15,749 bases of DNA from Bacilli bacterium (GTDB lineage Bacteria; Bacillota_I; Bacilli_A; ML615J-28; CAG-313): assembly GCA_900752975.1 (NCBI GenBank), contig CAADXH010000030.1, positions 1 through 15,749 on the forward strand. The letters run 5' to 3'. The translations under genes and the position numbers were made by a program. The notes below the pieces were generated by a model. The model was given only the letters and a program-made list of their open reading frames with translations, was not told where the DNA came from and searched no databases. Below are positions 6,435-14,349 of the stretch, one piece after another; the first letter of the stretch is position 1; the number at the start of each line of letters is the position of its first letter.

Positions 6435-6458
6435 TTCGATTAATCGCTTTTTGTCATA
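6435..6458. promoter_or_regulatory. Two Spo0A-box-like sites upstream of spoIIAA
   Basis: TTTGTCATA on the plus strand (6450-6458) matches 8 of 9 positions of the Spo0A box TTTGTCRAA. TTAATCGAA on the minus strand (6435-6443) matches 7 of 9. They lie about 40-60 bases upstream of the putative promoter, where Spo0A-P boxes activate spoIIA in Bacillus. Short motifs in AT-rich DNA occur by chance, so this is tentative. Confidence 0.3.
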
Positions 6459-6472
6459 TTCGATATAAAAAG

Positions 6473-6505
6473 AAAAAACAAACCAATTTTAGCAATTAGT
6501 TTGTT
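6473..6505 (-). terminator. Intrinsic terminator after dacF
   Basis: AACAAACTAATT (6494-6505) pairs with AATTGGTTTGTT (6477-6488) over 12 positions with one G-U, around a 5-base loop, running into Ts (6473-6478). It separates dacF from spoIIAA. Confidence 0.9.
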
Positions 6506-6530
6506 ATATTTAAATAGAAATTCAAAATTA

Positions 6531-7700
6531 TTATAATATTTGTTTAAGTATTAACTTTAAAACATTTAAAAATGAATTTTTCTTTGGCGTTTTTTCTAGT
6601 TCCAAATTTGCTTCTCCAATTAGTTTATCGTCCACATACACTTTCATTTTACCTATATTATATTGATTCAAGGTATTAATTCTAGCAATATCATATTCAA
6701 TTTCTATTTTGGGATTATTCAGTTTAGTATTTTTTTTAATAACCTTAACAACACTATTACTTGTAATTATATTATATGTTGAAGGATCGAGTAGTATGTT
6801 TTTATCCTTTTTTACTTTTGTATTTTTAGGAACTATTACCATCTTTTCATATGTTGCAAACCCATAATTTAATAATGACAATGTGTCTTCACTACGGTGT
6901 GGTACAGTATCTGCATTCATAACCACAGAGACTAAACGCATACCGTCTTTTCTTTTAGTACAAGTAAGACAATATCCGGCACTTTCTGTCCATCCAGTTT
7001 TTAACCCATCAACTCCTTCAGCATGTTTAATTAATTTATTAGTATTAACCAACCAAAATGGTTTATCAGAATCTTCTCTTACATAATCTTCATATCTACT
7101 TGTATAAGGAATTATATCATCTTCATATTTTACTAACAAATTGCGAGCAATCATGGCCATATCATAACTTGAACTATAGTGATTTTCTGTTGGAAGTCCT
7201 GTAACGTTACTAAAATGAGTATTCCTAAGTCCTAGTTTTTTAACTTCTTCGTTCATTTGTGCTACAAAAAATTGCTCACTACCACTTACTCCCTCGGCAA
7301 GAGTTGTTGCTGCATCATTGGCAGAGGCAATAACCATAGCTTTAAATAAGTCATCTACCTTCATTTTTTCACCAACTTCAAGAAATATCTGCGTCCCACC
7401 CTTGCTTTTTGCATTTTCACTAGTAGTTAACATCTGATTTTTTTCAATTCTTTTGGAAGCTAGTGCATCTAAAATTAGTTTCATGGTCATTATCTTCGTC
7501 ATGCTAGCTGGTTCATATCTTTCATGGGCATTATATTCATATAAGACTGTACCAGTTTCAACCTCTATTAAGATAGCACTTTTCGCATATTTAACTAGTT
7601 CTTCATCTGCTTTTATATGTTTAGTTCCTCTTATAAATAATGAACAAATAATAATTAACACAAATAACATACTTTTCATAATTAACCTAATTTTTTTCAT
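6531..7700 (-). CDS. dacF: D-alanyl-D-alanine carboxypeptidase, DacF-like (PBP5 family)
   Basis: Trims the terminal D-Ala from peptidoglycan stem peptides outside the membrane. It has 389 residues, normal for the family. A signal peptide spans about 1-31 (basic MKKIRLIMKS, then a hydrophobic core). The penicillin-binding motifs are S66-M-T-K69, S126-A-N128 and K234-T-G236. A C-terminal beta domain follows (about 290-370), ending in a hydrophobic amphipathic tail (FLNVLKLILKQIL) that anchors to the membrane. GAGG precedes the ATG by 7 bases. The name follows its place just upstream of spoIIAA, as in Bacillus, where DacF is a forespore enzyme; by sequence alone dacA or dacB-like functions are possible. 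Unlike Bacillus, strong terminators lie both before it and between it and spoIIAA, and no sigma-F promoter was recognised upstream. Confidence 0.9.
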   Translation of the reverse strand: MKKIRLIMKSMLFVLIIICSLFIRGTKHIKADEELVKYAKSAILIEVETGTVLYEYNAHERYEPASMTKIMTMKLILDALASKRIEKNQMLTTSENAKSKGGTQIFLEVGEKMKVDDLFKAMVIASANDAATTLAEGVSGSEQFFVAQMNEEVKKLGLRNTHFSNVTGLPTENHYSSSYDMAMIARNLLVKYEDDIIPYTSRYEDYVREDSDKPFWLVNTNKLIKHAEGVDGLKTGWTESAGYCLTCTKRKDGMRLVSVVMNADTVPHRSEDTLSLLNYGFATYEKMVIVPKNTKVKKDKNILLDPSTYNIITSNSVVKVIKKNTKLNNPKIEIEYDIARINTLNQYNIGKMKVYVDDKLIGEANLELEKTPKKNSFLNVLKLILKQIL

Positions 7701-7752
7701 ATCATTACCTCAACAAATTATATGTAATAAAACCCTAAATAATGCAAAAAGC

Positions 7753-7769
7753 AACACTAAATTAGTGTT
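7753..7769 (-). terminator. Hairpin in the dacF leader (tandem terminator or attenuator)
   Basis: AACACTA and TAGTGTT form a perfect 7-base stem with a 3-base loop, followed on the minus strand by GC and five Ts (7746-7750). It lies about 50 bases before the dacF ATG and about 90 bases beyond the lipid kinase terminator. It is either a second terminator or a leader element. The rest of 7701-7860 holds no gene. Confidence 0.5.
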
Positions 7770-7860
7770 ACATATGAACTAATTAATCATTATTTTTTAA
7801 TACATCATTTTTAGTTGTTTAATATTGGCACAATTGACATAAGTATGTTTTAAAATGACT

Positions 7861-7893
7861 AAAAAGCATGGTTCCAACTTTTAAAACCATGCT
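7861..7893 (-). terminator. Intrinsic terminator after the lipid kinase gene
   Basis: AGCATGGTT (7885-7893) pairs perfectly with AACCATGCT (7865-7873) across an 11-base loop and runs into four Ts (7861-7864). It begins 15 bases beyond the lipid kinase stop. Confidence 0.88.
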
Positions 7894-7907
7894 GATTCTT
7901 TTATATT

Positions 7908-8834
7908 TTATAGTTTTCGATTTTTTGGAAATACAAATCTCACCGCATTTGGGACACTTTCTATTTCTATTTTATTCATGTGGAAAGTTTCACCATCTAA
8001 ACATAAGCAAAGCAAGTCATCGCTTTCAATTGTAGCTTTCTTACTTTTACCATAAGTAATAATATTTTTGAATTTAGGGTTGTCTAGATGTTCACCAATT
8101 TTATAGTATTTAATAAGTCTAGCAAATGTTAAAATATTAACTTTTTTTACAACTATAATATCGAGTAGTCCATCATCACATATAGCATATGGTGCACATT
8201 TAAATCCTCCACCATAATACTGACCATTTGCTACAACAATTAATAAAGCTTTTTTATTGAATAATATCTCATCATTGTCAATTGTTATTTTAACCATATC
8301 ACCAAGTGGTCTTAAAATATTTCTTACTATGGCGTGATTATATGATTGCTTAACCGTCTTGTACTTGTATCTAAAGCGCACACAATCATAATTAACTTTA
8401 GCATCATAGCCAATGTTTGCAACATTTAGAGAATATCGGTCATTAACCTTTAGAACATCTATTTGTTTTTCTTCACCATCAATTAAATCATCTATTTTGG
8501 AAAAATCATATTCAGGATAACTTTTCAAAAAATCATTACATGATCCCACTGGTATAATTGTCATACGAGCATGAGGATATCCGACAATTCCATTAACTGC
8601 TTCAAAACAAGTTCCATCACCACCACAAATATAAAAAGTGATGTCATCATTATTTTCCATTTCATTGAGTATGCAACGTCTTTTTATCTCCAAAGTTGCA
8701 TCGTTTGGTCCCGTAGTGACATATACATCATAGTTATCACTACGATTTTCAAATATTTTTTCTAATTTTTCTTCTAAATCTTTTGTAGAATCATGTCTAC
8801 CAGCAAAAGGATTTATTATGAAGCAATGTTTCAT
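7908..8834 (-). CDS. Diacylglycerol/lipid kinase family protein (YegS/DgkB type)
   Basis: An ATP-dependent kinase that phosphorylates diacylglycerol or a related lipid at the membrane face, returning it to phospholipid synthesis. From the ATG at 8834 (MKHCFIINPFAG) it has 308 residues, typical of the family. The N-terminal INPFAG matches the family start, GGDGT (71-75) is the nucleotide-binding signature, PVGSCNDF (95-102) is the second conserved loop, and CDDGLLDIIVV lies in the C-terminal beta domain. An in-frame ATG 60 bases upstream (8894) is rejected: the AGAGGAG ribosome site and a promoter-like -10 sit between the two. The exact lipid substrate (diacylglycerol, undecaprenol or other) cannot be read from sequence. 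It is separated from the hydrolase gene by 87 bases and closed by a terminator. Confidence 0.87.
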   Translation of the reverse strand: MKHCFIINPFAGRHDSTKDLEEKLEKIFENRSDNYDVYVTTGPNDATLEIKRRCILNEMENNDDITFYICGGDGTCFEAVNGIVGYPHARMTIIPVGSCNDFLKSYPEYDFSKIDDLIDGEEKQIDVLKVNDRYSLNVANIGYDAKVNYDCVRFRYKYKTVKQSYNHAIVRNILRPLGDMVKITIDNDEILFNKKALLIVVANGQYYGGGFKCAPYAICDDGLLDIIVVKKVNILTFARLIKYYKIGEHLDNPKFKNIITYGKSKKATIESDDLLCLCLDGETFHMNKIEIESVPNAVRFVFPKNRKL

Positions 8835-8854
8835 TGTTATCAACTCCTCTTTAT

Positions 8855-8863
8855 ATTTTACCA
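8855..8863 (-). promoter_or_regulatory. Extended -10 promoter element before the lipid kinase gene
   Basis: Minus-strand TGGTAAAAT, an extended -10, lies 20 bases before the ATG at 8834. No good -35 is visible. The same TGGTAAAAT occurs before spoIIAA, and TGGTATAAT before the P-II-like gene. Confidence 0.4.
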
Positions 8864-8921
8864 TAAAATGACAAAAAATGCCACTATTAAACAATATTAT
8901 GAAGAGATAATAACTTAAAAC

Positions 8922-9875
8922 CTAATTATGTTTGGTTTCATATTTATAACAAAAGTCAATTACTTTTCTAATATATGCATCACGATCTGTTCGATAACTT
9001 TTTGCATGAGCAGCACCCTTAACTATCATTAGTTCTTTAGGCCCTGCATATGCTTCATAGTTTTTAATAGTCATTGATGTTGGCACATAGTTATCATTAT
9101 CGCCATGAATAAACAAAATTGGAACTTTTGTATGAGTTAATGCTTCAATTGTATTTTCCTTTTTACAATCATATTTGACCATTATTTTAACATATAGTCT
9201 AACAATAGGAATAAGTAAAAAGCCAGGAAGATGAAATTTAGCCTTACAAACATGACACATTTGCTCATAGCCACTTGTAAAACCACAATCCTCGATTATA
9301 CCTTTTACTGACTCATCCAGCCCATACTTAGCAGACATCATTACCGCATTTCCCCCCATCGATACGCCATGAAGGTATATGTCGTATTTGTTAGGCCACA
9401 TATAATTTATTTCATCTACCCAAAGTTTAATGTTATGTCCATCTAAAGCTCCAAATCCAATGTATCTACCTTCACTTGGATAATGACCACGATGTGTAAC
9501 AACTAAAATATCAAAATCATCGCGCTCAAAATAAAATCTTGCATATAAAACACAATCACGTAACGCCTGGCCTTGCCATCCATGACTAAGAATTACTAAT
9601 TTAGTATTATTTGTATTACGCTTGTAAAAATATCCTGAAACTTTGAGTCCATCACAGCCAGTTATCGATAGTGTTTCATGAGGCATTTCCCTTAAAAGGT
9701 CTCTTACTTCAATACATTCAGGATCTCTTTTCCTAATTTTTTCATCATATGCATCTATTTTATCATCTGGGAAGCGTTTATAACAATATCTAAATACCAT
9801 CACAGCCCCAATAAATAATAATAAAATGAAAACGATAAGAATAATTCCAACAATTAAAAATACTGTTTTTACCAT
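8922..9875 (-). CDS. Membrane-anchored alpha/beta hydrolase (BEM46/YqkD-like serine hydrolase)
   Basis: A 317-residue protein with an N-terminal membrane segment (about 5-29) and an alpha/beta hydrolase fold behind it. The oxyanion region is LSHGWQG (96-102), the nucleophile elbow is GVSMGG with S172, an acid is in HGDNDNYVP (D259 or D261) and the histidine is H290 in GAAHAKSY. Family members are esterases or acyl hydrolases of unknown natural substrate. With a single N-terminal anchor the catalytic domain could face either side; the basic residues after the segment (RYCYKR) suggest it may be cytoplasmic, but this is weak. It starts 7 bases beyond the malQ stop, with an AGGTGA ribosome site, so it is translated in the asnA-malQ run. 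The link to sugar or lipid metabolism is contextual only. Confidence 0.8.
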   Translation of the reverse strand: MVKTVFLIVGIILIVFILLLFIGAVMVFRYCYKRFPDDKIDAYDEKIRKRDPECIEVRDLLREMPHETLSITGCDGLKVSGYFYKRNTNNTKLVILSHGWQGQALRDCVLYARFYFERDDFDILVVTHRGHYPSEGRYIGFGALDGHNIKLWVDEINYMWPNKYDIYLHGVSMGGNAVMMSAKYGLDESVKGIIEDCGFTSGYEQMCHVCKAKFHLPGFLLIPIVRLYVKIMVKYDCKKENTIEALTHTKVPILFIHGDNDNYVPTSMTIKNYEAYAGPKELMIVKGAAHAKSYRTDRDAYIRKVIDFCYKYETKHN

Positions 9876-9882
9876 TATTCAC

Positions 9883-11343
9883 CTATCTAAAATACTTTTC
9901 TGTCAATTTTTTTATTTTCTCAATCACTTTAAATGTTAATAAGTCACCATTTACTCGCCATTTCCAGTTGCATCCTACGGTTGATGGCGTATTAATTCTT
10001 GCTGATTCATCAAGTCCTAAATAATCCTGAAGAGGAATAATTGCCGTTGAGGCAATACTACTTAATGCGGCTTCAACTAACGCATTTGGAATCTCGTCTT
10101 CGTCTTCTAAATTAAAGTATGTAATAATTTGGTCAATTTGATCAACATTTAAGGTTTTAACCCACCCAACAAGAGGTGCATTATCATGAGTGCCAGTATA
10201 AACAACGGTGTTTTCAACATAATTATGGGGTAAATAAGCGTTATCTTTCTTCCCATCAAATGCAAATTCTAATACTTTCATACCTGGAAAACCAGTACGA
10301 CTAAGGAGTCGATAAACTTCTGGCGTTAAATAGCCTAAATCCTCCATAATCATTTTTAAATGCTTATGTTCTCTAAAAAGTTGTTCAAATATATCAAAAT
10401 TTGGGCCCTTTTCCCAATGTCCATTTTTAGCGGTTGTTTCTGTCGCAGGTATTGCAAAGTATGCTTCAAAGCCTCTAAAATGGTCTATTCTCAAGACATC
10501 ATACATTTTTAAGCAATGGTTCAAACGTCTCATCCACCATTTATAATTATTTTTTTTCATTTCTGAGTAATTGTAAAGTGGGTTGCCCCAAAGTTGTCCA
10601 TCTTCACAAAAACTATCAGGGGGACAGCCTGCAACCATAGTAGGTTTCAAGTTTTCATCTAATTGAAACTCTTCAGGATTTTGCCATACATCACTACTAT
10701 CATAAGCAACATAAATTGGTAAATCACCAATTATTTGAATTCCTTTATGGTGGGCATAGTTTTTAAGTTTTTCATAATTTGTGTAAAACATATATTGAAT
10801 AAATAAATGCAAATTAACATTTTCTTTAATAGCACTTCTTATTTCTTCATTTATGTTTCCCTTAATTACCTCTTCGGGCCATTCATTAAAACTTTTTTCT
10901 TCAAAATATGTTTTTAAAGCCCTAAACGTTGCATAACCAATAACCCATTCACGCTCTTGTTCTAGAAATTTTTCATATGTTTCAGGAACATTTTCAAAAA
11001 ACTTTCGGGCTGCATTTTTATAAAGATTCATTCTTGATATTTTTAAATTATCATAATTAACATAGTCAATTGCAGTTTGTTGAAATTCAAGTTCTTTTTT
11101 AGTAATCAATTTCTCATTATATAAATATTCTAAATCTAGATATAAACCACTTCCCGCAAAAGTACTATAAGTTTGATATGGTGAATCACCATATGTTGTA
11201 GGTCCAAGTGGTAATATCTGCCAATATGTTTGACCTGCATCACTCAAAAAATCAACAAATGCATAGGCTTCTTCCCCAAGTGTACCGATACCATACTTAC
11301 CTGGTAAACTACTAATTGGTAATAATATTCCGGCTGCTCTCAT
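9883..11343 (-). CDS. malQ: 4-alpha-glucanotransferase (amylomaltase, GH77)
   Basis: Transfers alpha-1,4-glucan chains between maltodextrins and releases glucose in the cytoplasm. From the second of two adjacent ATGs it has 486 residues, normal for bacterial MalQ. The family start GILLPISSLPGKYGIGTLG, the substrate segment PTTYGDSPYQTYS, and all three catalytic acids are present: nucleophile D287 (LRIDHFRGFEAY), acid/base E334 (IMEDLG) and transition-state D387 (GTHDNAPLVGW). The second ATG (11343) is preferred over 11346 because GGAGG lies 6 bases before it and only 3 before the first. That GGAGG overlaps the asnA TAG stop, so the two genes are tightly coupled. No glycogen phosphorylase or maltose transporter is nearby in the window, so its partners lie elsewhere. 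Confidence 0.96.
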   Translation of the reverse strand: MRAAGILLPISSLPGKYGIGTLGEEAYAFVDFLSDAGQTYWQILPLGPTTYGDSPYQTYSTFAGSGLYLDLEYLYNEKLITKKELEFQQTAIDYVNYDNLKISRMNLYKNAARKFFENVPETYEKFLEQEREWVIGYATFRALKTYFEEKSFNEWPEEVIKGNINEEIRSAIKENVNLHLFIQYMFYTNYEKLKNYAHHKGIQIIGDLPIYVAYDSSDVWQNPEEFQLDENLKPTMVAGCPPDSFCEDGQLWGNPLYNYSEMKKNNYKWWMRRLNHCLKMYDVLRIDHFRGFEAYFAIPATETTAKNGHWEKGPNFDIFEQLFREHKHLKMIMEDLGYLTPEVYRLLSRTGFPGMKVLEFAFDGKKDNAYLPHNYVENTVVYTGTHDNAPLVGWVKTLNVDQIDQIITYFNLEDEDEIPNALVEAALSSIASTAIIPLQDYLGLDESARINTPSTVGCNWKWRVNGDLLTFKVIEKIKKLTEKYFR

Positions 11344-11353
11344 CATTTGCCTC

Positions 11354-12361
11354 CTATAATAAATTAATATTTTTCTTTTTTAATTCTTTTATGCTTTCTT
11401 CATCCCAAATTGACACTTGAACCTCGCCAATGTGAGCTTTTTGTAACATAAACATACACAATCTTGATTGTCCAATTCCTCCACCAATTGTAAGCGGTAA
11501 AGCATCATTAATTATGTTTTGACAATATTCATTGTCTAATTTTTTTAATTCATTTTTTTCGGCTAGTTGTGTAACTAAACTGTCCGCATCAACTCTAATT
11601 CCCATTGAAGAAAGTTCAAAAGCACATTTAATAACATCATTCCATACAAGAATGTCACCATTAAATTTCCAATCATCATAATCAGCTGCTCTACCATCAT
11701 GTGATTTGCCATTGGATAGTGGCCAACCTATTTGATATAGAAAAACGGCCTTTTTTTCTTTTACGATTGCATCTTCTCTTTGCTTGGCAGGCATATTGGG
11801 AAACTTTTCAAGTAATTCACTTGTACTAATAAATTCAATATTTTTAGGTAATGAGGTCGTAAGAACTGGAAATTTTTCTTTTACTTGTTCATTGACATTT
11901 TTAATAACCTCATATATCAATTTAACTGTTTTGAATAGATAATCAAGATTTCGATCTTCCCTACTAATAATTTTTTCCCAATCCCATTGGTCGACATAAA
12001 TAGAATGAATTGCATCAAGTTCTTCATCCCTTCTTATAGCATTCATGTCAGTATAAATACCATAACCAGGTTTTAAGTTATATTTTTTCAAAGCATTTCG
12101 TTTCCATTTGGCAAGTGATTGAACAATTTCAACATTTTTATTTAAAGCTTTAACATCAAAATTTACGACTCGTTCATGTCCATTTAAGTAATCATTTAGT
12201 CCACTCTGTGGTAACACAAATAATGGAGCAGAAACTCTCATTAAATTTAAAGTTTTCGCTAGTTCTTGTTCAAATGTATCCTTGACAAATTTAATCGCAA
12301 TTTCAGTCTCATTTAATGATAATCTAGATTCATATTTTTCAATTGTGTCGATATACTTCAT
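11354..12361 (-). CDS. asnA: Aspartate-ammonia ligase (AsnA-type asparagine synthetase)
   Basis: Makes asparagine from aspartate, ammonia and ATP, forming an aspartyl-adenylate like its class II aminoacyl-tRNA synthetase relatives. It has 335 residues (E. coli AsnA 330). The N-terminal RLSLNETEIAIKFVKDTFEQEL, APLFVLPQSGLND, ALAKWKR-like block SLAKWKRNAL, GIYTDMNAIRRDEELDAIHSIYVDQWDWE and the C-terminal GGGIGQSRLCMFML motif are all characteristic. An AAGGTG site lies 5 bases before the ATG. No T-box leader was found in the 131 bases upstream, only TATAAT boxes. asnA heads a run with malQ and the hydrolase, whose functions do not form one pathway, so co-transcription may be simple adjacency. 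Confidence 0.97.
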   Translation of the reverse strand: MKYIDTIEKYESRLSLNETEIAIKFVKDTFEQELAKTLNLMRVSAPLFVLPQSGLNDYLNGHERVVNFDVKALNKNVEIVQSLAKWKRNALKKYNLKPGYGIYTDMNAIRRDEELDAIHSIYVDQWDWEKIISREDRNLDYLFKTVKLIYEVIKNVNEQVKEKFPVLTTSLPKNIEFISTSELLEKFPNMPAKQREDAIVKEKKAVFLYQIGWPLSNGKSHDGRAADYDDWKFNGDILVWNDVIKCAFELSSMGIRVDADSLVTQLAEKNELKKLDNEYCQNIINDALPLTIGGGIGQSRLCMFMLQKAHIGEVQVSIWDEESIKELKKKNINLL

Positions 12362-12387
12362 ATAATCACCTTTTTTTTCATTTACAT

Positions 12388-12393
12388 ATTATA
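12388..12393 (-). promoter_or_regulatory. -10 box (TATAAT) of asnA
   Basis: A consensus TATAAT in a very A/T-rich setting lies 26 bases before the asnA ATG. No convincing -35 stands 16-18 bases upstream; a second TATAAT is at 12441-12446. The intergenic stretch 12394-12480 also holds a small hairpin (GTGTTT/AAACAC, 12463-12480) but no gene. Confidence 0.4.
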
Positions 12394-12484
12394 CAATATT
12401 TTTATTTTTTTTACTTATAAATAGCACTTTAACACCTAACATTATATTGTTTTTACTAAATAGTGTTTTTATACAAACACAAAG

Positions 12485-12506
12485 AAAAAACCCTACAAGT
12501 TGTAGG
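12485..12506 (-). terminator. Intrinsic terminator overlapping the lipoprotein stop codon
   Basis: CCTACA (12501-12506) pairs with TGTAGG (12492-12497) around a 3-base loop, followed by a G and six Ts (12485-12490). The TAG stop (12493-12495) lies in the right arm. Confidence 0.85.
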
Positions 12507-14346
12507 ATTCTTCTTTAATATCACAATTTGCAATAATTATATGTGTATAGATATCAAGTATTTGTAATGCAATGTTGTTTTCAAGTTCAACTAATTGAGC
12601 ATAATTTGTTACTAAATTTTTACCATAATCACTTAGTTTATCATACATTGCTCTAACATAACCTATTGTTTGATTTGTAACATTAGCTTGTTGTGTTGTT
12701 AAATTGTAAATGTACATATCCACTTTAGCGGCTTCATCAGTGTTATACTGATATTCATCTTGTTCCCATTTAGCATATAATATTACTTTTTTACCAGGTT
12801 TTACGGTTGTAATAGCTTCACCTTCAAAATTAGGATTATCATACCAACCAACAAATCTATAGCCACGAAGTTTAACATCAATAGGTAAAGTTAGCTCACT
12901 CTTTAACCTAGTTGGTAAGTCACCATACACAACTGATGTTGTAAAATTATAGCAGTCTTTCATTCTATCTGTTTTAACATAACATGTATCAACTGTATAA
13001 TAGAAAAATTTACATGTATCAATAAGTGATGCCCATGCATCAGCATATAAATCAGCACCATAATTTTTAATATTTGCATACCGTTCATCAATACGCCAAT
13101 AAGCAAAGAATCGACTTAAAAAATTAATGAAATCTCTATGTTTATTGTTTTGAATACAATATCCAATAAAAGTATTAACTGATTGATTTTCCATAATACC
13201 ATTAACATCTTTTGTTAAAAAGTATTCAGCAAAATCATCGCCTATAGCTCTCATGTCTCCCCTACCTGCACTATAATCACTAGCATATGCTAAGAAATCT
13301 TGGCACGTTTCAATATTTTTTAGTTTTAAAGTAACATTGCCAAAATTAGCATTAATAAAATAATAATAATCACTCATAAAAGCCGTAAACAATTTTTCAC
13401 GTGATGAATAGATACTATTACCTAAAACATACGTAATTGTATTAACGCTAGTTTCAATTTCCGCTATTGTTTGGATAGCATCTTCAAGTTTATAATAAAG
13501 ATTAACATATTTTTTAGCATTAGGTCTTAGATTATCATAGACCTGTTTTACTTCATTAATATAGTCTTTATCCGTATATGACACAATGCTTGGAATTTTC
13601 GCAATCATTACATTCATTATTTTAGCATCTTTATAAGCTTGATTGAGTAAGTACGCTTCTAGTTTTTTCATACTTTCTTTAAGTTTATCATAATTAGTAA
13701 CATACTGTTTTACTGGATTTGGTAAAGCATCATATGCAAGTTTAGCATTATTAATATTTTCTTCTTCGCTTTCATCAATGTCACTGCCAATTTTATTTAT
13801 TAAATCAATAACCACTTGTGCTTTATCTTGATAATTTTTGATTTGTTTTAAAGACATAAGAACTGTTTCAGCTCTTGTAAGATATTCATAATTGGTAATT
13901 AATTTTTTCTCATCATTATTTAAACCGTCATATAATGATCTAGCTAAAAGAATTTTTTCTTCATCATCTAACGTTAGTTCTTTCATCAATGCATTAATGC
14001 TTGATTTAACTGCTGTTACCTTGTCATAATCAACGATGATTTGCCATTTCGCGTATAATGTGATTTTTTCTTCTTCATATGCAGCATAATTTAATAAAGC
14101 TTCACCTGAAAAATCTGCTTCTTTATACCAACCTAAAAATTTGTAATTTTCCCTCGTTGGCATAGTAAGACCGCATATCGTTCCAACTTCTATTTTCTGA
14201 GTTGTATTTTCTATATTGCCACCATTTACCACATATGTTATTTCACAATATTCTGTTTTTGGTTCATCCTTTTTCACACAACTGTTAAGTGACAATAGTA
14301 GTATTACCAAACCAATAAATGTAAATAATTTATTCAAATTTTTCAT
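12493..14346 (-). CDS. Modular surface lipoprotein with two InlB B-repeats and helical repeats
   Basis: A 617-residue exported lipoprotein of unknown function. A lipoprotein signal (1-22) ends in LNS-C23. An InlB-type B-repeat (Listeria-Bacteroides repeat) covers about 33-101, with the marks RENYKFLGWYKEADFSGE and LYAKW; a second covers about 466-527 (RGYRFVGWYDNPNFEGE, LYAKW). Between and after lie short helical repeats of the form YD-x-L...K-x-hydrophobic-x-NY-x-x-L: about 133-160, 198-230, 263-298 and 563-590. A Tyr/Phe-rich middle (about 300-465), with YYYF and FFYY clusters and several Cys, matches nothing I recognise. The gene follows the pdp stop after one extra TAA, and its AGAGGA ribosome site lies inside pdp, so both share a transcript. 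InlB repeats are common in cell-surface proteins of gut Bacillota; binding or wall-spanning roles are inferred. Confidence 0.82.
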   Translation of the reverse strand: MKNLNKLFTFIGLVILLLSLNSCVKKDEPKTEYCEITYVVNGGNIENTTQKIEVGTICGLTMPTRENYKFLGWYKEADFSGEALLNYAAYEEEKITLYAKWQIIVDYDKVTAVKSSINALMKELTLDDEEKILLARSLYDGLNNDEKKLITNYEYLTRAETVLMSLKQIKNYQDKAQVVIDLINKIGSDIDESEEENINNAKLAYDALPNPVKQYVTNYDKLKESMKKLEAYLLNQAYKDAKIMNVMIAKIPSIVSYTDKDYINEVKQVYDNLRPNAKKYVNLYYKLEDAIQTIAEIETSVNTITYVLGNSIYSSREKLFTAFMSDYYYFINANFGNVTLKLKNIETCQDFLAYASDYSAGRGDMRAIGDDFAEYFLTKDVNGIMENQSVNTFIGYCIQNNKHRDFINFLSRFFAYWRIDERYANIKNYGADLYADAWASLIDTCKFFYYTVDTCYVKTDRMKDCYNFTTSVVYGDLPTRLKSELTLPIDVKLRGYRFVGWYDNPNFEGEAITTVKPGKKVILYAKWEQDEYQYNTDEAAKVDMYIYNLTTQQANVTNQTIGYVRAMYDKLSDYGKNLVTNYAQLVELENNIALQILDIYTHIIIANCDIKEESYNL

Positions 14347-14349
14347 TTA

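Noticed and set aside
7453..7782. Plus-strand open frame running from dacF into its leader
   Set aside because: Mostly antisense to the dacF signal peptide and SxxK region; composition-driven.
7701..7800. Sigma-F promoter for dacF
   Set aside because: No GYWTA with GGNNANA at 15 bases was found.
8834..8894. Longer start for the lipid kinase (20 more residues)
   Set aside because: The extension covers the promoter-like -10 and the ribosome site; the family begins at MKHCFIINPFAG.
12362..12492. T-box or other riboswitch upstream of asnA
   Set aside because: Only 131 bases, no T-box motif or specifier-type hairpin; just TATAAT boxes and one small stem.
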